Notes: generated from the letters alone by a model not told the origin. A DNA stretch of 64,000 bases from Desulfobaculum sp044987625 (GCF_044987625.1 NZ_JBJDSB010000001.1:992001-1056000), one strand, 5' to 3'; shown: positions 24,064 through 34,255, counted from the first letter of the stretch. A program made the numbers and translations.

Positions 24064-25053
24064 ATGGATAATACACCACCTATGCACAAGCTTATTTTAT
24101 CGTATCTTGAAAACGAGCTGCCGCGCATCAATGCGTTCTTGGAGCGTGAAACGGACAAACTTGATGGCAGTGTCCGTCCGCCCATCCAGCACGTACTGGC
24201 CGCCGGCGGAAAGCGCATCCGGCCCCTGCTGACGCTGCTGGCCTCCCGCGCCCTCGGCGCGCAGGGCGACACGCCCTATCCGCTGGCCTGCTCGCTGGAG
24301 ATGCTCCACTCCGCCACCCTGCTGCACGATGACATTCTTGACGAAGCCGCCCTGCGGCGTGGCCGCAAAAGCGCCCACATCGTCTACGGTCCCAACGTGA
24401 CCATCCTCGCGGGCGATGTGCTGCTGGCCCTTGCCAACCGCCTTGTGGCGGACTACGGCGAGCCGCGCCTCACCGCCATCCTGTCCGAGGCCATCCTGCG
24501 CACCGCCACCGGCGAGGTGAAGGAAATCGCCAACGTCCGCAACACGGACCTCACCAACGACGATTACCTCGACATCATCACCGGCAAGACGGCCTACCTC
24601 TTTCAGGCCGCGTGCGAGGCCGGAGCCATTGTCGCGGGAGCCACACCGGAGCAGGAACAGGCCGCCCACAATTACGGGCTGTACCTTGGCATCGCCTTCC
24701 AGCTTGTGGACGACGCCCTCGACTACGTCTCCCCTTCGGACGTCTCGGGCAAGCCCTCGGGCGGCGACCTGAAGGAAGGCAAGCTCACCCTGCCGCTCAT
24801 CGGCTACTTTGACTCCCTGCCGGACGCCGAGCGCCAGCAGGTGCTGACGAAGTTCCGCGACAATGCCCTGACAGAGGACGAAACAGCGCACATCCTCGGC
24901 GAGATAACGCGCCTTGCCCTGCCGCAGAAAACACGCGAAGCCGCGGAGCGCTACGCCAACATGGCCCACGACGCCCTCTCGGCCTTCCCGGAAACACCGG
25001 AGCGAGAAGTTCTCCACTCGGTTCTGGACTACGTTCTGTCACGGGAAAAGTAG
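24064..25053 (+). CDS. Long-chain all-trans polyprenyl diphosphate synthase
   Basis: 329-residue prenyltransferase with the first aspartate-rich motif LLHDDILDEAALRRG (about 91-105) and the second QLVDDALDY. It makes the menaquinone side-chain diphosphate (hepta- to octaprenyl; chain length cannot be read from the sequence). AGGGGA precedes the ATG. It sits directly after mqnD, completing a local menaquinone set with ubiE, mqnB and, further on, mqnP. Confidence 0.93.
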   Translation: MDNTPPMHKLILSYLENELPRINAFLERETDKLDGSVRPPIQHVLAAGGKRIRPLLTLLASRALGAQGDTPYPLACSLEMLHSATLLHDDILDEAALRRGRKSAHIVYGPNVTILAGDVLLALANRLVADYGEPRLTAILSEAILRTATGEVKEIANVRNTDLTNDDYLDIITGKTAYLFQAACEAGAIVAGATPEQEQAAHNYGLYLGIAFQLVDDALDYVSPSDVSGKPSGGDLKEGKLTLPLIGYFDSLPDAERQQVLTKFRDNALTEDETAHILGEITRLALPQKTREAAERYANMAHDALSAFPETPEREVLHSVLDYVLSREK

Positions 25054-25071
25054 GAGCACAGGCACCCGACC

Positions 25072-27561
25072 ATGCAGCACGCCTTGAAGACCGTTCTCAC
25101 CTCCGCCAGACAGAGTCTGGAACAGACCTTCCCGCCCGCAATGTCCAAGCTGCTGCAGGAACTGGTCAAACCCGAGCCGAGCTTCGAAGCCATCGCCCGC
25201 ATCATCAGCCTTGACCCGGCGATGACTGTGGCCGTGCTGAATCTGGTCAATTCGCCGTTTTATGGCCTGTCACAGGGCGTCACCAATCTGGAACGCGCAG
25301 CCGTGGTCCTTGGCACGCGCGAGATTCTCAAGATTGCCCTGTCCGTGTCCTATCTGGAATCGCGCCAGTCCGCCGCTGTGGACACAGACGACGCCTTCTG
25401 CAACTGGCGCATGGTGGTCTGGTCCGCCGTGGCCGCCGGGCTGATGGCCGAGCGCGCCGAGCCGGACAAGGCCGACAAGCTCTACCTGTGTACCCTGCTC
25501 AAGGATATCTCCCTCATCGCGCTTTCGGGCGACGAAAACGGCTCCCTGCCGCCTCCGCCCAAGGTCCCTCTCACCTGCCTGCGCCCCGGCCAGTTGGAGG
25601 CCGAGCGCGAAACATGGTCCGTTGACCACGCCGAACTCTCCGCGCAGCTTCTGCGCCTCTGGGATATCCCGGACATCGGGTGCGACAGCATCCGCTACCA
25701 CCATGATCTGGACGACATTGAGCGCCATCCCATCCAGACCCGCATCGTCATTCTCGCCACCCGCTGGGCCGAACTCGCCAACGACTGCCACGGCATGAAC
25801 GCCCCGGAGGAGCTCGTCCATCACGAAGCCTTCATCCGTCAGATTCTCGGCCTCACCCGCGAGGAGATGGAAGAACTGCGCGCCATGTGTCTGACGCGCT
25901 TCCGCTCCATGCTCTCCACCATCCATCTTTCCGAAGTGCCCAAAGGCGACAGGCTCTACGAGCACTCCCTGCAGGACATGCAGACCTTCCATCTCCAAGC
26001 CATGGAAATCGCCTCCGCCGACGGCGGCACCCACACCGTGGCCCGCACACTGGCCCGCCATCTGCGCTGGAACTTCGCCCTCAGCGACTGGGACTTGTGC
26101 CTGAGCGAACCGGGGCAGCACCGCTGGAGCCTCTATCAGTGCCACCCCGAGGACGGCGTCACCGCCTCCGGCGCGGCCGAACACCTTACCGACCTGCCGT
26201 GGCGCGAGGCCGCCAGCGACGCCCATCAGCTCATTGCCGTTGGCGACAAATGGGGCGAAATCCGCTTCCCCCACACCGGAGCCTCCGAAGACGTCATGGC
26301 CAAGGCGCAGCTGTATCTGCGCTTCGTCAGCCGCTCCCTTGAGCGCTACAACAAGCGCCAAGCTGTGCTGGTCAGCAAGGCGCGCACGCTGGACAATCTG
26401 CCCGTGGGCGTTGCCCGCCTCGACGCCCAAAGCCGCGTGTGGGAGATGAATCAAAAGCTCTATGAGCTTCTCGGCTACCCCCAAAATCCCAAGGGCCGCC
26501 TCATCATCGATTGCCTGCACGAAATCGGCTCCACCGGCCTTGGGCGCGACTGGACGGACTTTCTCACCACGCCGTCGCGTGAGGCATTCAGCAAGGTCTT
26601 TTGCCTGCAGCCCTCCGGGGACACACCGCCACGCTGCGTCTATCTCTCCGCCCACAAGCAGGATAAGCAGGACATTTTATTTATGATTGAGGACGTCACC
26701 GAGGTGTCCTCCGTTGAGATGCAGGCCCTGCGACAGGGGGCCTTTCTGGAGCAGGTCATATCGTCCATGCGCGACGTTGTGCTCACCACGGACGCGCGCG
26801 GCGTCATCACCTTTGCCTCGCCAGGGCACGAACAGTACCTCGTGGGCAAGAATCTGTTCACCGTGGCCACCCCCGTGGACGAAAACGACGGCGCGTGGGA
26901 TGCCTCGCGCCTGCACCCCAAGACCACCAGTGTGGAGGTCGCCCTGGACGTTGGGCGCGAAAAGCCCCTGCCCCTCGAGATGGTCATCTCGCTTCTTGTG
27001 GGCACCGCTGGCGAGCAGGCAACCTACCTCGTTGTGGGCCGCGACCTCACGGACATCCGGCGGCTGGAGGAAAAACTCCGCAGGCAGGCCGTTCGCGACG
27101 GGCTGACGGGCCTGTTCAACCACTATCAGTTCCACACCCTGCTGGAGCGCGAAGCCCAGCGCTTTGGCCGTACAGGCCGTCCTCTGGGGCTGCTCTTTTT
27201 CGACCTTGATGGCTTCAAGGCCATCAACGACACCCACGGGCATCAGGCCGGAGACGATGTGCTCAAGGGCGTCGCCCAAATTCTGCGCCACACCATCCGG
27301 CGCGGAACGGACTATCCCTGCCGCTACGGCGGGGACGAGTTTGCCGTCATCGTCACGGAAACCAGCGAGGAAGGCATGCGCACGCTGGCCCAACGCATTC
27401 ACGAGGCCGTCAACACCCGCTTCAAGGGAGCTGTCGGCCTCAGCATGGGCGCGGCGCTCCTCGGCAAGGACGAACGCCCGGCGGACCTGCTGCGGCGTGC
27501 GGACCAAGGCACCTATGCCGCCAAGGCCGTCGGCGGCAACCGCATCCACTGGATGGAATGA
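25072..27561 (+). CDS. HDOD-PAS-GGDEF signalling protein (probable diguanylate cyclase)
   Basis: 829 residues, soluble. N-terminal HDOD domain (about 15-240: FPPAMSKLLQELVKPEP, IISLDPAMTVAVLNLVNSPFYG), a middle GAF-like region, two PAS-like segments (about 435-650), then GGDEF from about 670. The catalytic RYGGDEF is intact and an RGTD inhibition site lies five residues before it, so it should make c-di-GMP under product feedback. There is no EAL domain. HDOD domains often read nucleotide or stress signals. It starts 18 bases after the polyprenyl synthase gene. Confidence 0.92.
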   Translation: MQHALKTVLTSARQSLEQTFPPAMSKLLQELVKPEPSFEAIARIISLDPAMTVAVLNLVNSPFYGLSQGVTNLERAAVVLGTREILKIALSVSYLESRQSAAVDTDDAFCNWRMVVWSAVAAGLMAERAEPDKADKLYLCTLLKDISLIALSGDENGSLPPPPKVPLTCLRPGQLEAERETWSVDHAELSAQLLRLWDIPDIGCDSIRYHHDLDDIERHPIQTRIVILATRWAELANDCHGMNAPEELVHHEAFIRQILGLTREEMEELRAMCLTRFRSMLSTIHLSEVPKGDRLYEHSLQDMQTFHLQAMEIASADGGTHTVARTLARHLRWNFALSDWDLCLSEPGQHRWSLYQCHPEDGVTASGAAEHLTDLPWREAASDAHQLIAVGDKWGEIRFPHTGASEDVMAKAQLYLRFVSRSLERYNKRQAVLVSKARTLDNLPVGVARLDAQSRVWEMNQKLYELLGYPQNPKGRLIIDCLHEIGSTGLGRDWTDFLTTPSREAFSKVFCLQPSGDTPPRCVYLSAHKQDKQDILFMIEDVTEVSSVEMQALRQGAFLEQVISSMRDVVLTTDARGVITFASPGHEQYLVGKNLFTVATPVDENDGAWDASRLHPKTTSVEVALDVGREKPLPLEMVISLLVGTAGEQATYLVVGRDLTDIRRLEEKLRRQAVRDGLTGLFNHYQFHTLLEREAQRFGRTGRPLGLLFFDLDGFKAINDTHGHQAGDDVLKGVAQILRHTIRRGTDYPCRYGGDEFAVIVTETSEEGMRTLAQRIHEAVNTRFKGAVGLSMGAALLGKDERPADLLRRADQGTYAAKAVGGNRIHWME

Positions 27562-27700
27562 TTTTTCGCGACTTCGACGCCGCCCCGTGCGGGGCGCACT
27601 GACAGACCGGGCCACAACCGTGGACCCGGCTTCATCTTTTCAAGGGAACCGTAGGACCGGACAGCCGGTCCGAGCAGCACGCAAACAGGGAGACACGTCA

Positions 27701-30700
27701 ATGCTCAGGCGAGTTGAGTTGGGACTTCAGAAGCATGTCACGGACACTGTGGGCAAAAAGGTTGCCCACGGCATCACCCACGCGCTGGGGCTGCCCGTGA
27801 CGGATTGCCGTATTATCAAGGTCTTCACCATTCAGGGCGTGGACGATTGCGACGTCCGTTCCATCGTCGATGCCGCCGCCCTGCACGACCCCGTCCTCCA
27901 CGTCGCCTCCACCACGCCGCTGGCCGATGGGTTCGACTGGATTATCGAAGTCGGCTTCAGGCCCGGCGTCACCGACAACGAAGGCCGCACCGCCCACCAG
28001 AGCCTTGCCCTCATTCTGGAACGCACCCCGGAAGAGGCCGAAAACATCGCGGTGTATACCTCCACCCAGTATCTCCTGTCCGGCGACCTGTCCGAGGACG
28101 ACGTCGCCCGCATCGGCAAGGACTTCCTCGCCAACGAGCTGATCCAGCGCTTTGAGTACAAGTCCGCCGCCGACTGGGCCAAGGCCCCCGGCTTCGAGCC
28201 CAAGGCCGCGCAGGTCACCGGCGAAGTGCACGACGACGTGGCCGAGGTTGACCTCCAGGCCATGACCGACGACGAGCTCGTCGCCTTCTCCCGCGAGAAC
28301 ACCCTCGCCCTCTCCCTTGAGGAGATGCAGACCATCCGCGACCACTACACCGACCCGGACGTGGCCGCCGCGCGCAAGGCCGCAGGCCTCAGCGCCCACC
28401 CCACGGATGCGGAGCTGGAAGCCCTCGCCCAAACGTGGTCCGAGCACTGCAAGCACAAAATCTTCAGCGCCAAAATCGACTACGAAAACCGCGAAAAGGG
28501 CACCCGCACCACCATCGACAGCATTTTCAAGACCTTCATCATGGACTCCACCGCCCGCATCCGCGAGGAGCGCGGCGAGGACGACTTCTGCCTGTCCGTC
28601 TTCAAGGACAACGCCGGCGTCATCACCTTTGATGAAGACCACAGCATCTGCATCAAGGTCGAAACGCACAACTCCCCCTCCGCCCTCGACCCCTACGGCG
28701 GCGCGCTCACCGGCATTGTCGGCGTCAACCGCGACCCCATGGGTACCGGCATGGGCGCAGACCTCATCTGCAACACCGATGTGTTCTGCTTTGCCTCGCC
28801 CTTCTATGACAAGGTTCTGCCTCCCCGTCTGCTGCACCCCCGCCGCGTTCTCGAAGGCGTGCGCGAAGGCGTGGAGCACGGCGGCAACAAGTCCGGCATC
28901 CCCACCGTGAACGGTTCCGTGGTCTTCCACGAGCAGTACCTCGGCAAGCCCCTTGTCTTCTGCGGCACCATCGGCCTCTTACCCGCAGAAGTCAGCGGCA
29001 AGCCCAGCCACGAAAAAACCGCCATCCCCGGCGACGCCATCGTCATGTGCGGCGGCCGCATCGGCAAAGACGGCATCCACGGCGCCACCTTCTCCTCCGA
29101 GGAACTCCACGAAGGCTCCCCCGCCACCGCCGTACAGATTGGCGACCCCATCACCCAGCGCAAGATGTACGACTTCCTCATGCGCGCCCGTGACGCCGGT
29201 CTGTACAACGCCATCACCGACAACGGCGCAGGCGGCCTGTCCTCCTCCGTCGGCGAAATGGCCGAGTTCTGCGGTGGCTGCAAAATGGACCTCTCCAAGG
29301 CTCCCCTCAAGTACGACGGCCTGCGCCCGTGGGAGATTCTGCTCTCCGAAGCGCAGGAACGCATGACCCTCGCCGTGCCGCAGGACAAGCTGGACGCTTT
29401 CCTCACCCTGTCGCGCGAAATGAACGTGGAATCCAGCGTTCTTGGCGAGTTCACGGACTCCGGCTACTTCCACGTCACCTACAAGGACCGCCCCGTCGCC
29501 TATCTGCCCATGCAGTTCCTGCACGACGGCGTGCCGCAGATGCAGCTTAAGGCCATCTGGGAACGCCCCGCAGACGAGGATCCGTACATCCCCTTCTTCG
29601 TGGCCGATCACGCCGATCTGCTCAAGAAGATGCTCGGCCGCCTCAATATCTGCTCCAAGGAATACATCGTCCGCCAGTACGATCACGAAGTACAGGGCGG
29701 CAGCGTGGTCAAGCCCCTTACCGGCGCGCAGAACGACGGCCCCTCCGATGCTGGCGTTATGCGTCCCGTGCTCGGCAGCACCAAGGGCATCGTCGTTTCC
29801 CACGGCATCTGCCCCAAGTTCTCCAAGCTGGACACCTACTGGATGATGGCCTCCGCCATTGACGAAGCCATCCGCAACGCCGTCGCCATCGGCGCCAACC
29901 CGCGCCACATGGCCGGTACGGACAACTTCTGCTGGTGCGACCCCGTCCAGTCCGAAAAGACCCCCGACGGGCACTACAAACTCGCCCAGCTCGTGCGCGC
30001 CAATCAGGCGCTGGCCCACTACTGCCAGTCCTTCAGCGTGCCCTGCATCTCCGGCAAAGACTCCATGAAGAACGACTACACCGGCGGCGGGCAGAAAATC
30101 TCCATCCCGCCCACGGTGCTCTTCTCCGTGCTCGGCCTCGTGGACGACGTCAACAAATGCGTCACCTCCGACTTCAAAAAGCCCGGCGACCTCGTCTACA
30201 TCCTCGGCCTCACGCGCCCCGAGCTCGGCGGCAGCGAGATTTCCGACATGATGAAGGCCCCCTTCACCGAAGTGCCGCAGGTGGACGCCGTCACCGCGCG
30301 TGAACGCTACTACGCCCTGCACAGCGCCATCACCGACGGCCTCGTCACCGCCGCACACGACCTCTCCGACGGCGGCCTCGGCGTTGCCGCAGCAGAGATG
30401 GCCATCGGCGGACGCATCGGCGCACGCATCAACCTCGACAGCGTGCCCGTCTGCCCAGACAGCATGGAAGCCACCGATATCCTCTACAGCGAAACCAACT
30501 CCCGCCTGCTCGTCTCCGTCGCGCCCGAAAACCGCGACGCCTTCGAAGCCGCCTTCGCAGGACAGCACTGCGCCTGCATCGGCGAAGTCACCGGCGGCGA
30601 GACCTTCGTCATCGAATCCGGCGGCAAACGCCTCGTCGAAGAACACGTTCAGGCCCTCACCGACGCCTGGCAAAACACCCTCGGTGGTAACGGCAAAGCC

Positions 30701-30712
30701 AAAGCCAACTAA
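27701..30712 (+). CDS. purSL: Phosphoribosylformylglycinamidine synthase, fused PurS-PurL
   Basis: 1003 residues. Residues 1-~100 are PurS-like (LRRVELGLQKHVTDTVG, then IEVGFRPGVTDNEG), and the rest is the PurL synthetase with AQTWSEHCKHK, VETHNSPSALDPYGGA, DNGAGGLSSSVGEMAE and SLSDGGL-type motifs in both halves. It performs the ATP-dependent amidation of FGAR in purine synthesis and needs a separate PurQ glutaminase, since no GATase domain is attached. GGGAG precedes ATG 27701; the longer frame through the preceding gene is a shadow. It ends at a perfect terminator. Confidence 0.95.
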   Translation: MLRRVELGLQKHVTDTVGKKVAHGITHALGLPVTDCRIIKVFTIQGVDDCDVRSIVDAAALHDPVLHVASTTPLADGFDWIIEVGFRPGVTDNEGRTAHQSLALILERTPEEAENIAVYTSTQYLLSGDLSEDDVARIGKDFLANELIQRFEYKSAADWAKAPGFEPKAAQVTGEVHDDVAEVDLQAMTDDELVAFSRENTLALSLEEMQTIRDHYTDPDVAAARKAAGLSAHPTDAELEALAQTWSEHCKHKIFSAKIDYENREKGTRTTIDSIFKTFIMDSTARIREERGEDDFCLSVFKDNAGVITFDEDHSICIKVETHNSPSALDPYGGALTGIVGVNRDPMGTGMGADLICNTDVFCFASPFYDKVLPPRLLHPRRVLEGVREGVEHGGNKSGIPTVNGSVVFHEQYLGKPLVFCGTIGLLPAEVSGKPSHEKTAIPGDAIVMCGGRIGKDGIHGATFSSEELHEGSPATAVQIGDPITQRKMYDFLMRARDAGLYNAITDNGAGGLSSSVGEMAEFCGGCKMDLSKAPLKYDGLRPWEILLSEAQERMTLAVPQDKLDAFLTLSREMNVESSVLGEFTDSGYFHVTYKDRPVAYLPMQFLHDGVPQMQLKAIWERPADEDPYIPFFVADHADLLKKMLGRLNICSKEYIVRQYDHEVQGGSVVKPLTGAQNDGPSDAGVMRPVLGSTKGIVVSHGICPKFSKLDTYWMMASAIDEAIRNAVAIGANPRHMAGTDNFCWCDPVQSEKTPDGHYKLAQLVRANQALAHYCQSFSVPCISGKDSMKNDYTGGGQKISIPPTVLFSVLGLVDDVNKCVTSDFKKPGDLVYILGLTRPELGGSEISDMMKAPFTEVPQVDAVTARERYYALHSAITDGLVTAAHDLSDGGLGVAAAEMAIGGRIGARINLDSVPVCPDSMEATDILYSETNSRLLVSVAPENRDAFEAAFAGQHCACIGEVTGGETFVIESGGKRLVEEHVQALTDAWQNTLGGNGKAKAN

Positions 30713-30750
30713 CCACCCCGCGCCGCGCCAAGCGTGACGACATAAATGGC

Positions 30751-30789
30751 AACGGCCCCGCTTTGCATGCAAAGCGGGGCCGTTTTTTT
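30751..30789 (+). terminator. Intrinsic terminator of purSL
   Basis: AACGGCCCCGCTTTGCATGC is the first half of a near-perfect palindrome with a 15-plus-base stem, followed by seven T. Confidence 0.95.
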
Positions 30790-30802
30790 AAAGAATAAGA
30801 GA

Positions 30803-31088
30803 GCCTCCGGCGGCTCAAGGGTATGATCCCCTTGAGAATCCCCAGGATTTTCGGGGCGGAAGCCGCCCCGAAAATAAGGGTGGATGGGCGGGTTCTTCTG
30901 TCTTCTTTTTATGGACACGCCAGACAGGGATTCTCACCGCCCTTCCCACACCGTCAACGCCCCAAAAAAAATTCTCCCCATCCACACGGACGAGAGCCGT
31001 CAGGGGTGACGACCGTGCCATACAACGCCGCCCGGCCTGTGCGCACATGGGATTGTTAAGGGCCCGCGGCCCTTAACCCGCCGGAGGC
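30803..31088. repeat. MITE-like element, copy B (286 bp, best terminal repeats)
   Basis: Left end GCCTCCGGCGGCTCAAGGG (30803-30821) and right end CCCTTAACCCGCCGGAGGC (31070-31088) are inverted repeats matching at 17 of 19 positions. Each end is itself part of a hairpin. A central hairpin pairs ATTTTCGGGGCGG with CCGCCCCGAAAAT. No coding capacity. The rest of 31089-31533 shows only a GC-rich GCCCGGCGC/GCGCCGGGC hairpin (about 31420-31449) and the tyrS leader. Confidence 0.85.
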
Positions 31089-31496
31089 AAAAAAATTTTC
31101 GCCCCACCTCCACCGCTCCCCATCTCCTCCCCCACACCGCCACGACACACCACCATTCCCACCCGTGACGCCTCGCGCCTCCCCCGCGCCCAACTCAGGC
31201 GCAGGGGGAGGCGCGGGGCGCGCGTTGTGCCCTTGGATTTGACTCTCTTGGCGGCACGGGCTACAACCACAGGCCGTATCTCCGACATTCTGGGAATGTA
31301 TGATGCAAAATATACATATTTCACGATTCATCTTCCGCACCGCCGTTTTTTTACGGTCCTCCTTTCCTGGGGCAGACGTCATGTATGGCCGTCTGTACAC
31401 CCAGAGTCTGTATTGCTAGCCCGGCGCACTCACCGGGACCGGCGCCGGGCGTATACAGCGTCCCTAGTCTTTCATTCTTTCACCATATGACTTTTA

Positions 31497-31518
31497 TCGC
31501 CCTGATGGGGGCGTTTTT
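31497..31518 (+). promoter_or_regulatory. Terminator-like hairpin in the tyrS leader
   Basis: CGCCC pairs with GGGCG followed by five T, only 16 bases before the tyrS ATG and directly upstream of its AAAGGA site. It could attenuate tyrS. I see no T-box landmarks. Confidence 0.45.
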
Positions 31519-31533
31519 GAAAAGGACAGACCG

Positions 31534-32790
31534 ATGAATATCATCGACGAGCTGAAATGGCGCGGCCTTGTTTTCCAGACCACTGACGAAGCCAATCTGC
31601 GCGAGTACTTTGAGACGCCGGGACGCACGCTGTACTGTGGCTTTGACCCCTCGGCCAAGAGCCTGCACGTGGGCAACATGGTGCCGCTTTTGGCGCTGTT
31701 GCGCTTCAAGCGCGCGGGGCACAAGCCTATGGCGCTGATGGGCGGCGCAACGGGCCGTATTGGCGACCCCAGCGGCAAGGACCAGGAACGCCAGCTGCTG
31801 GACTACAGCATCATTGACGGCAACATCGAAGCCATCCGCAAGCAGGTACACAGGCTGTTTGGCGACGACACCGAGGTGCTGAACAACTACGATTGGATCC
31901 GCAAAATGGACCCTATCGAGTTCCTGCGCGACGTGGGCAAGCACTTTACGGTGAACGAGATGATGCGCAAGGAATCTGTCCGCCAGCGCATTGACCGCGA
32001 CGAAGTCGGCATTTCCTACACCGAATTCAGCTACATGATTTTGCAGTCCTTGGACTACGACCACCTGTACAACACCAAGGATTGCCGCCTGCAGATCGGC
32101 GGCTCTGACCAGTGGGGCAACATCACGGCGGGCACGGAACTTATCCGTAAAAAGTCCAGCGGCGAAGCTTTTGCCCTGACCTTCCCCCTGCTGACCACGG
32201 CCAGCGGCGCCAAGTTTGGCAAGTCCGAAAAGGGCGCGATTTACCTTGATCCTGAAATGACCTCCCCGTGGGAGTTCTACCAGTTCTGGATCAACGCCGA
32301 CGACCGCGACGTGGTGAAACTTCTGAAGTTCTTCACGTTTAAGACGCAGGAAGAGATTGAAGAGCTGGCCAAGCGCGTGGAGGAGGCTCCGCACCTGCGC
32401 GAGGCGCAGAAGTCTCTGGCCGCGGAGATGACCATCATGATCCACGGCGAGGACGAGCTGAACAAAATCCTCGGCGCGGTAGACGTGCTGTTTGGCGGCG
32501 GCGACATCGCCACTGTTGACGTGGCAACCCTGCGCGCGGCCATGCAGTCGGCCCCCAGCGTGCAGTACGCGTCCAACTCCCTGCCGCAGCTGGCGGACAT
32601 GCTGGTGGACCTTGGCATTGTGAAATCCAAGGGTCAGGCCAAGAAGGACATCTCGGCCGGCGCTGTGCGCGTGAACGGCGAGCAGATTAAGGACATGATG
32701 CACAGCCCTGCGGCGGATGACTTCCTGCACGGCGAGGTGCTGCTGCTGAAGAAGGGCAAAAAGCACTACGGACTTGTGACCCTGAACTAA
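31534..32790 (+). CDS. tyrS: Tyrosyl-tRNA synthetase
   Basis: 418-residue class I synthetase that charges tRNA-Tyr. HIGH-equivalent HVGNM (about 46-50), substrate segment GGSDQWGNITAG, KMSKS-equivalent KFGKSEKG, and a C-terminal S4-like RNA-binding domain (about 352-418) are all present. Confidence 0.97.
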   Translation: MNIIDELKWRGLVFQTTDEANLREYFETPGRTLYCGFDPSAKSLHVGNMVPLLALLRFKRAGHKPMALMGGATGRIGDPSGKDQERQLLDYSIIDGNIEAIRKQVHRLFGDDTEVLNNYDWIRKMDPIEFLRDVGKHFTVNEMMRKESVRQRIDRDEVGISYTEFSYMILQSLDYDHLYNTKDCRLQIGGSDQWGNITAGTELIRKKSSGEAFALTFPLLTTASGAKFGKSEKGAIYLDPEMTSPWEFYQFWINADDRDVVKLLKFFTFKTQEEIEELAKRVEEAPHLREAQKSLAAEMTIMIHGEDELNKILGAVDVLFGGGDIATVDVATLRAAMQSAPSVQYASNSLPQLADMLVDLGIVKSKGQAKKDISAGAVRVNGEQIKDMMHSPAADDFLHGEVLLLKKGKKHYGLVTLN

Positions 32791-32844
32791 TTTCGGCTCC
32801 CCACCGCATGGTGGCTGTGGGGAGTCGTCCACGACTATCTCTGA

Positions 32845-32872
32845 CCGAAAGCGGCCCTGTGGCCGCTTTCGG
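32845..32872 (+). terminator. Hairpin after tyrS
   Basis: CCGAAAGCGGCC pairs perfectly with GGCCGCTTTCGG around CTGT. There is no T run, so it may only partly end transcription before mqnP. Confidence 0.5.
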
Positions 32873-32939
32873 CCATTGTACGGACCACGCGTTGGCGCTA
32901 CGCGGCATTCTGGCCGAGGCCACGCGCAAGGAGGCACTG

Positions 32940-33788
32940 ATGGAAAAGTTTCTCGCCCTGTGCAGGATGGTAAAGATTGAGCATTCGGTCTTTGCCCTGC
33001 CCTTTGCGTATATCGGTATGTTTCTGGCGGCTGACGGCTGGCCGGGGCTGCGGGTCTTTCTCTTTCTCACTCTTGGCATGGTGGCCATCCGCTCCTTTGC
33101 CATGGGTTTCAACAGACTTGCGGACCTCAAGATAGACGCCCAGAACCCGCGTACACAGGGCCGCCCCCTTGTCACTGGCGAGATTAGCGTCCGCGAGACC
33201 GTCATCTTCCTTATCGCCACCGCCGCCATCTTTGTGGCGGCCTGCGCGGGGCTGAACAGCCTGTGCCTGACCTTGTCGCCCGTGGCGCTCTTTGTGGCGG
33301 GTGGCTACAGCTATATGAAACGCTTCTCCATGCTGTGCCACTACTGGCTGGGCAGTGTTCTTGGCCTGTCGCCCCTTGCGGGCTGGCTGGCCTATGACCC
33401 CACGTTCACCCTGCCCGCCGTGCTGTTCTTCTTTGGCGTGACCTTCTGGGTGGCCGGATTCGACATCCTCTACTCCTGTCAGGATGTGGAGTTCGACCGC
33501 GAACACGGCCTGCACTCCATCCCGGCGCGCCTTGGCATCCCCACGGCGCTCACCCTCAGCTCGTTCAGCCATATCATCACGGCCATTTTCTTCGGCCTTG
33601 CTGGCTGGGCGGCGGGCATCGGCGTATGGTACTATCCCGTATGGGCCGCTGTGGCAGGCATTCTCGTCTACGAACACCGTTTAATCTCGCCGGAGGATAT
33701 GAGCCGTGTGAACATCGCGTTCTTCACGCTCAATGGCGTCATATCCGTTGTGCTGTTCGTCGGCGTTATGCTCGGCATTTTCCTGTAA
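32940..33788 (+). CDS. mqnP: Menaquinone prenyltransferase, UbiA family (MqnP)
   Basis: 282-residue integral membrane prenyltransferase with about eight TM segments. It attaches the polyprenyl chain to the naphthoate from MqnD. Mg-diphosphate motifs NRLADLKID (about 60-68) and DVEFDREHG (about 182-190) are intact. ATG at 32940 has AAGGAGG 7 bases upstream. The predicted substrate follows from the futalosine genes in the window; UbiA/UbiN naming is the generic alternative. Confidence 0.9.
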   Translation: MEKFLALCRMVKIEHSVFALPFAYIGMFLAADGWPGLRVFLFLTLGMVAIRSFAMGFNRLADLKIDAQNPRTQGRPLVTGEISVRETVIFLIATAAIFVAACAGLNSLCLTLSPVALFVAGGYSYMKRFSMLCHYWLGSVLGLSPLAGWLAYDPTFTLPAVLFFFGVTFWVAGFDILYSCQDVEFDREHGLHSIPARLGIPTALTLSSFSHIITAIFFGLAGWAAGIGVWYYPVWAAVAGILVYEHRLISPEDMSRVNIAFFTLNGVISVVLFVGVMLGIFL

Positions 33789-33925
33789 GCTCTCGCTTAC
33801 ACAATTGTTCCACACAGGCCGCCGAGGGGAACTTCGGCGGCCTTGTTGTCTCCAGACACCTGCCGCACGCAGGCCACGTACTCAACGAAGAACGCGTTCT
33901 TCCAGACATTGACGGGAGCATCCCT

Positions 33926-34255
33926 ATGAAATGGGTCTACCTCCTTCTCTCCATCATCTGCGAAGTGCTCGGCACCTCCGCACTCAAGTATGCCTCCATG
34001 GGTGGAGCAAAGGCCATGTGGGGCATCATCGCCACCACAGGCTTCTACGTCGCGTGTTTCTGGCTTATGATGCGCGCCATGCGCTACTTTGACCTCGGCA
34101 TCATGTACTCCACATGGTGCGGGCTGGGCATCGCCCTTGTCGCCGTCATGGGCGTGCTCTTCTTCGGCGACGAACTCACCGCCAAAAAAGTGCTGTTCAT
34201 GTCCTTCATCGTTGTGGGCATCATCGGCCTGAACCTCAGTGGATCAACGCATTAA
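33926..34255 (+). CDS. Small multidrug resistance (SMR) family transporter
   Basis: 109 residues, four TM helices, with the essential glutamate in helix 1 (IICEVLGTSALK, E13) and WCGLGIA in helix 3. SMR proteins are proton-coupled exporters of cations, quaternary ammonium or guanidinium; the sequence does not settle the substrate. GGGAG precedes ATG 33926. A single member is present, so a homodimer is expected. Confidence 0.93.
   Translation: MKWVYLLLSIICEVLGTSALKYASMGGAKAMWGIIATTGFYVACFWLMMRAMRYFDLGIMYSTWCGLGIALVAVMGVLFFGDELTAKKVLFMSFIVVGIIGLNLSGSTH

Noticed and set aside
31220..31460. tRNA or T-box before tyrS
   Set aside because: No cloverleaf, no TpsiC-like arm and no T-box antiterminator sequence could be found.
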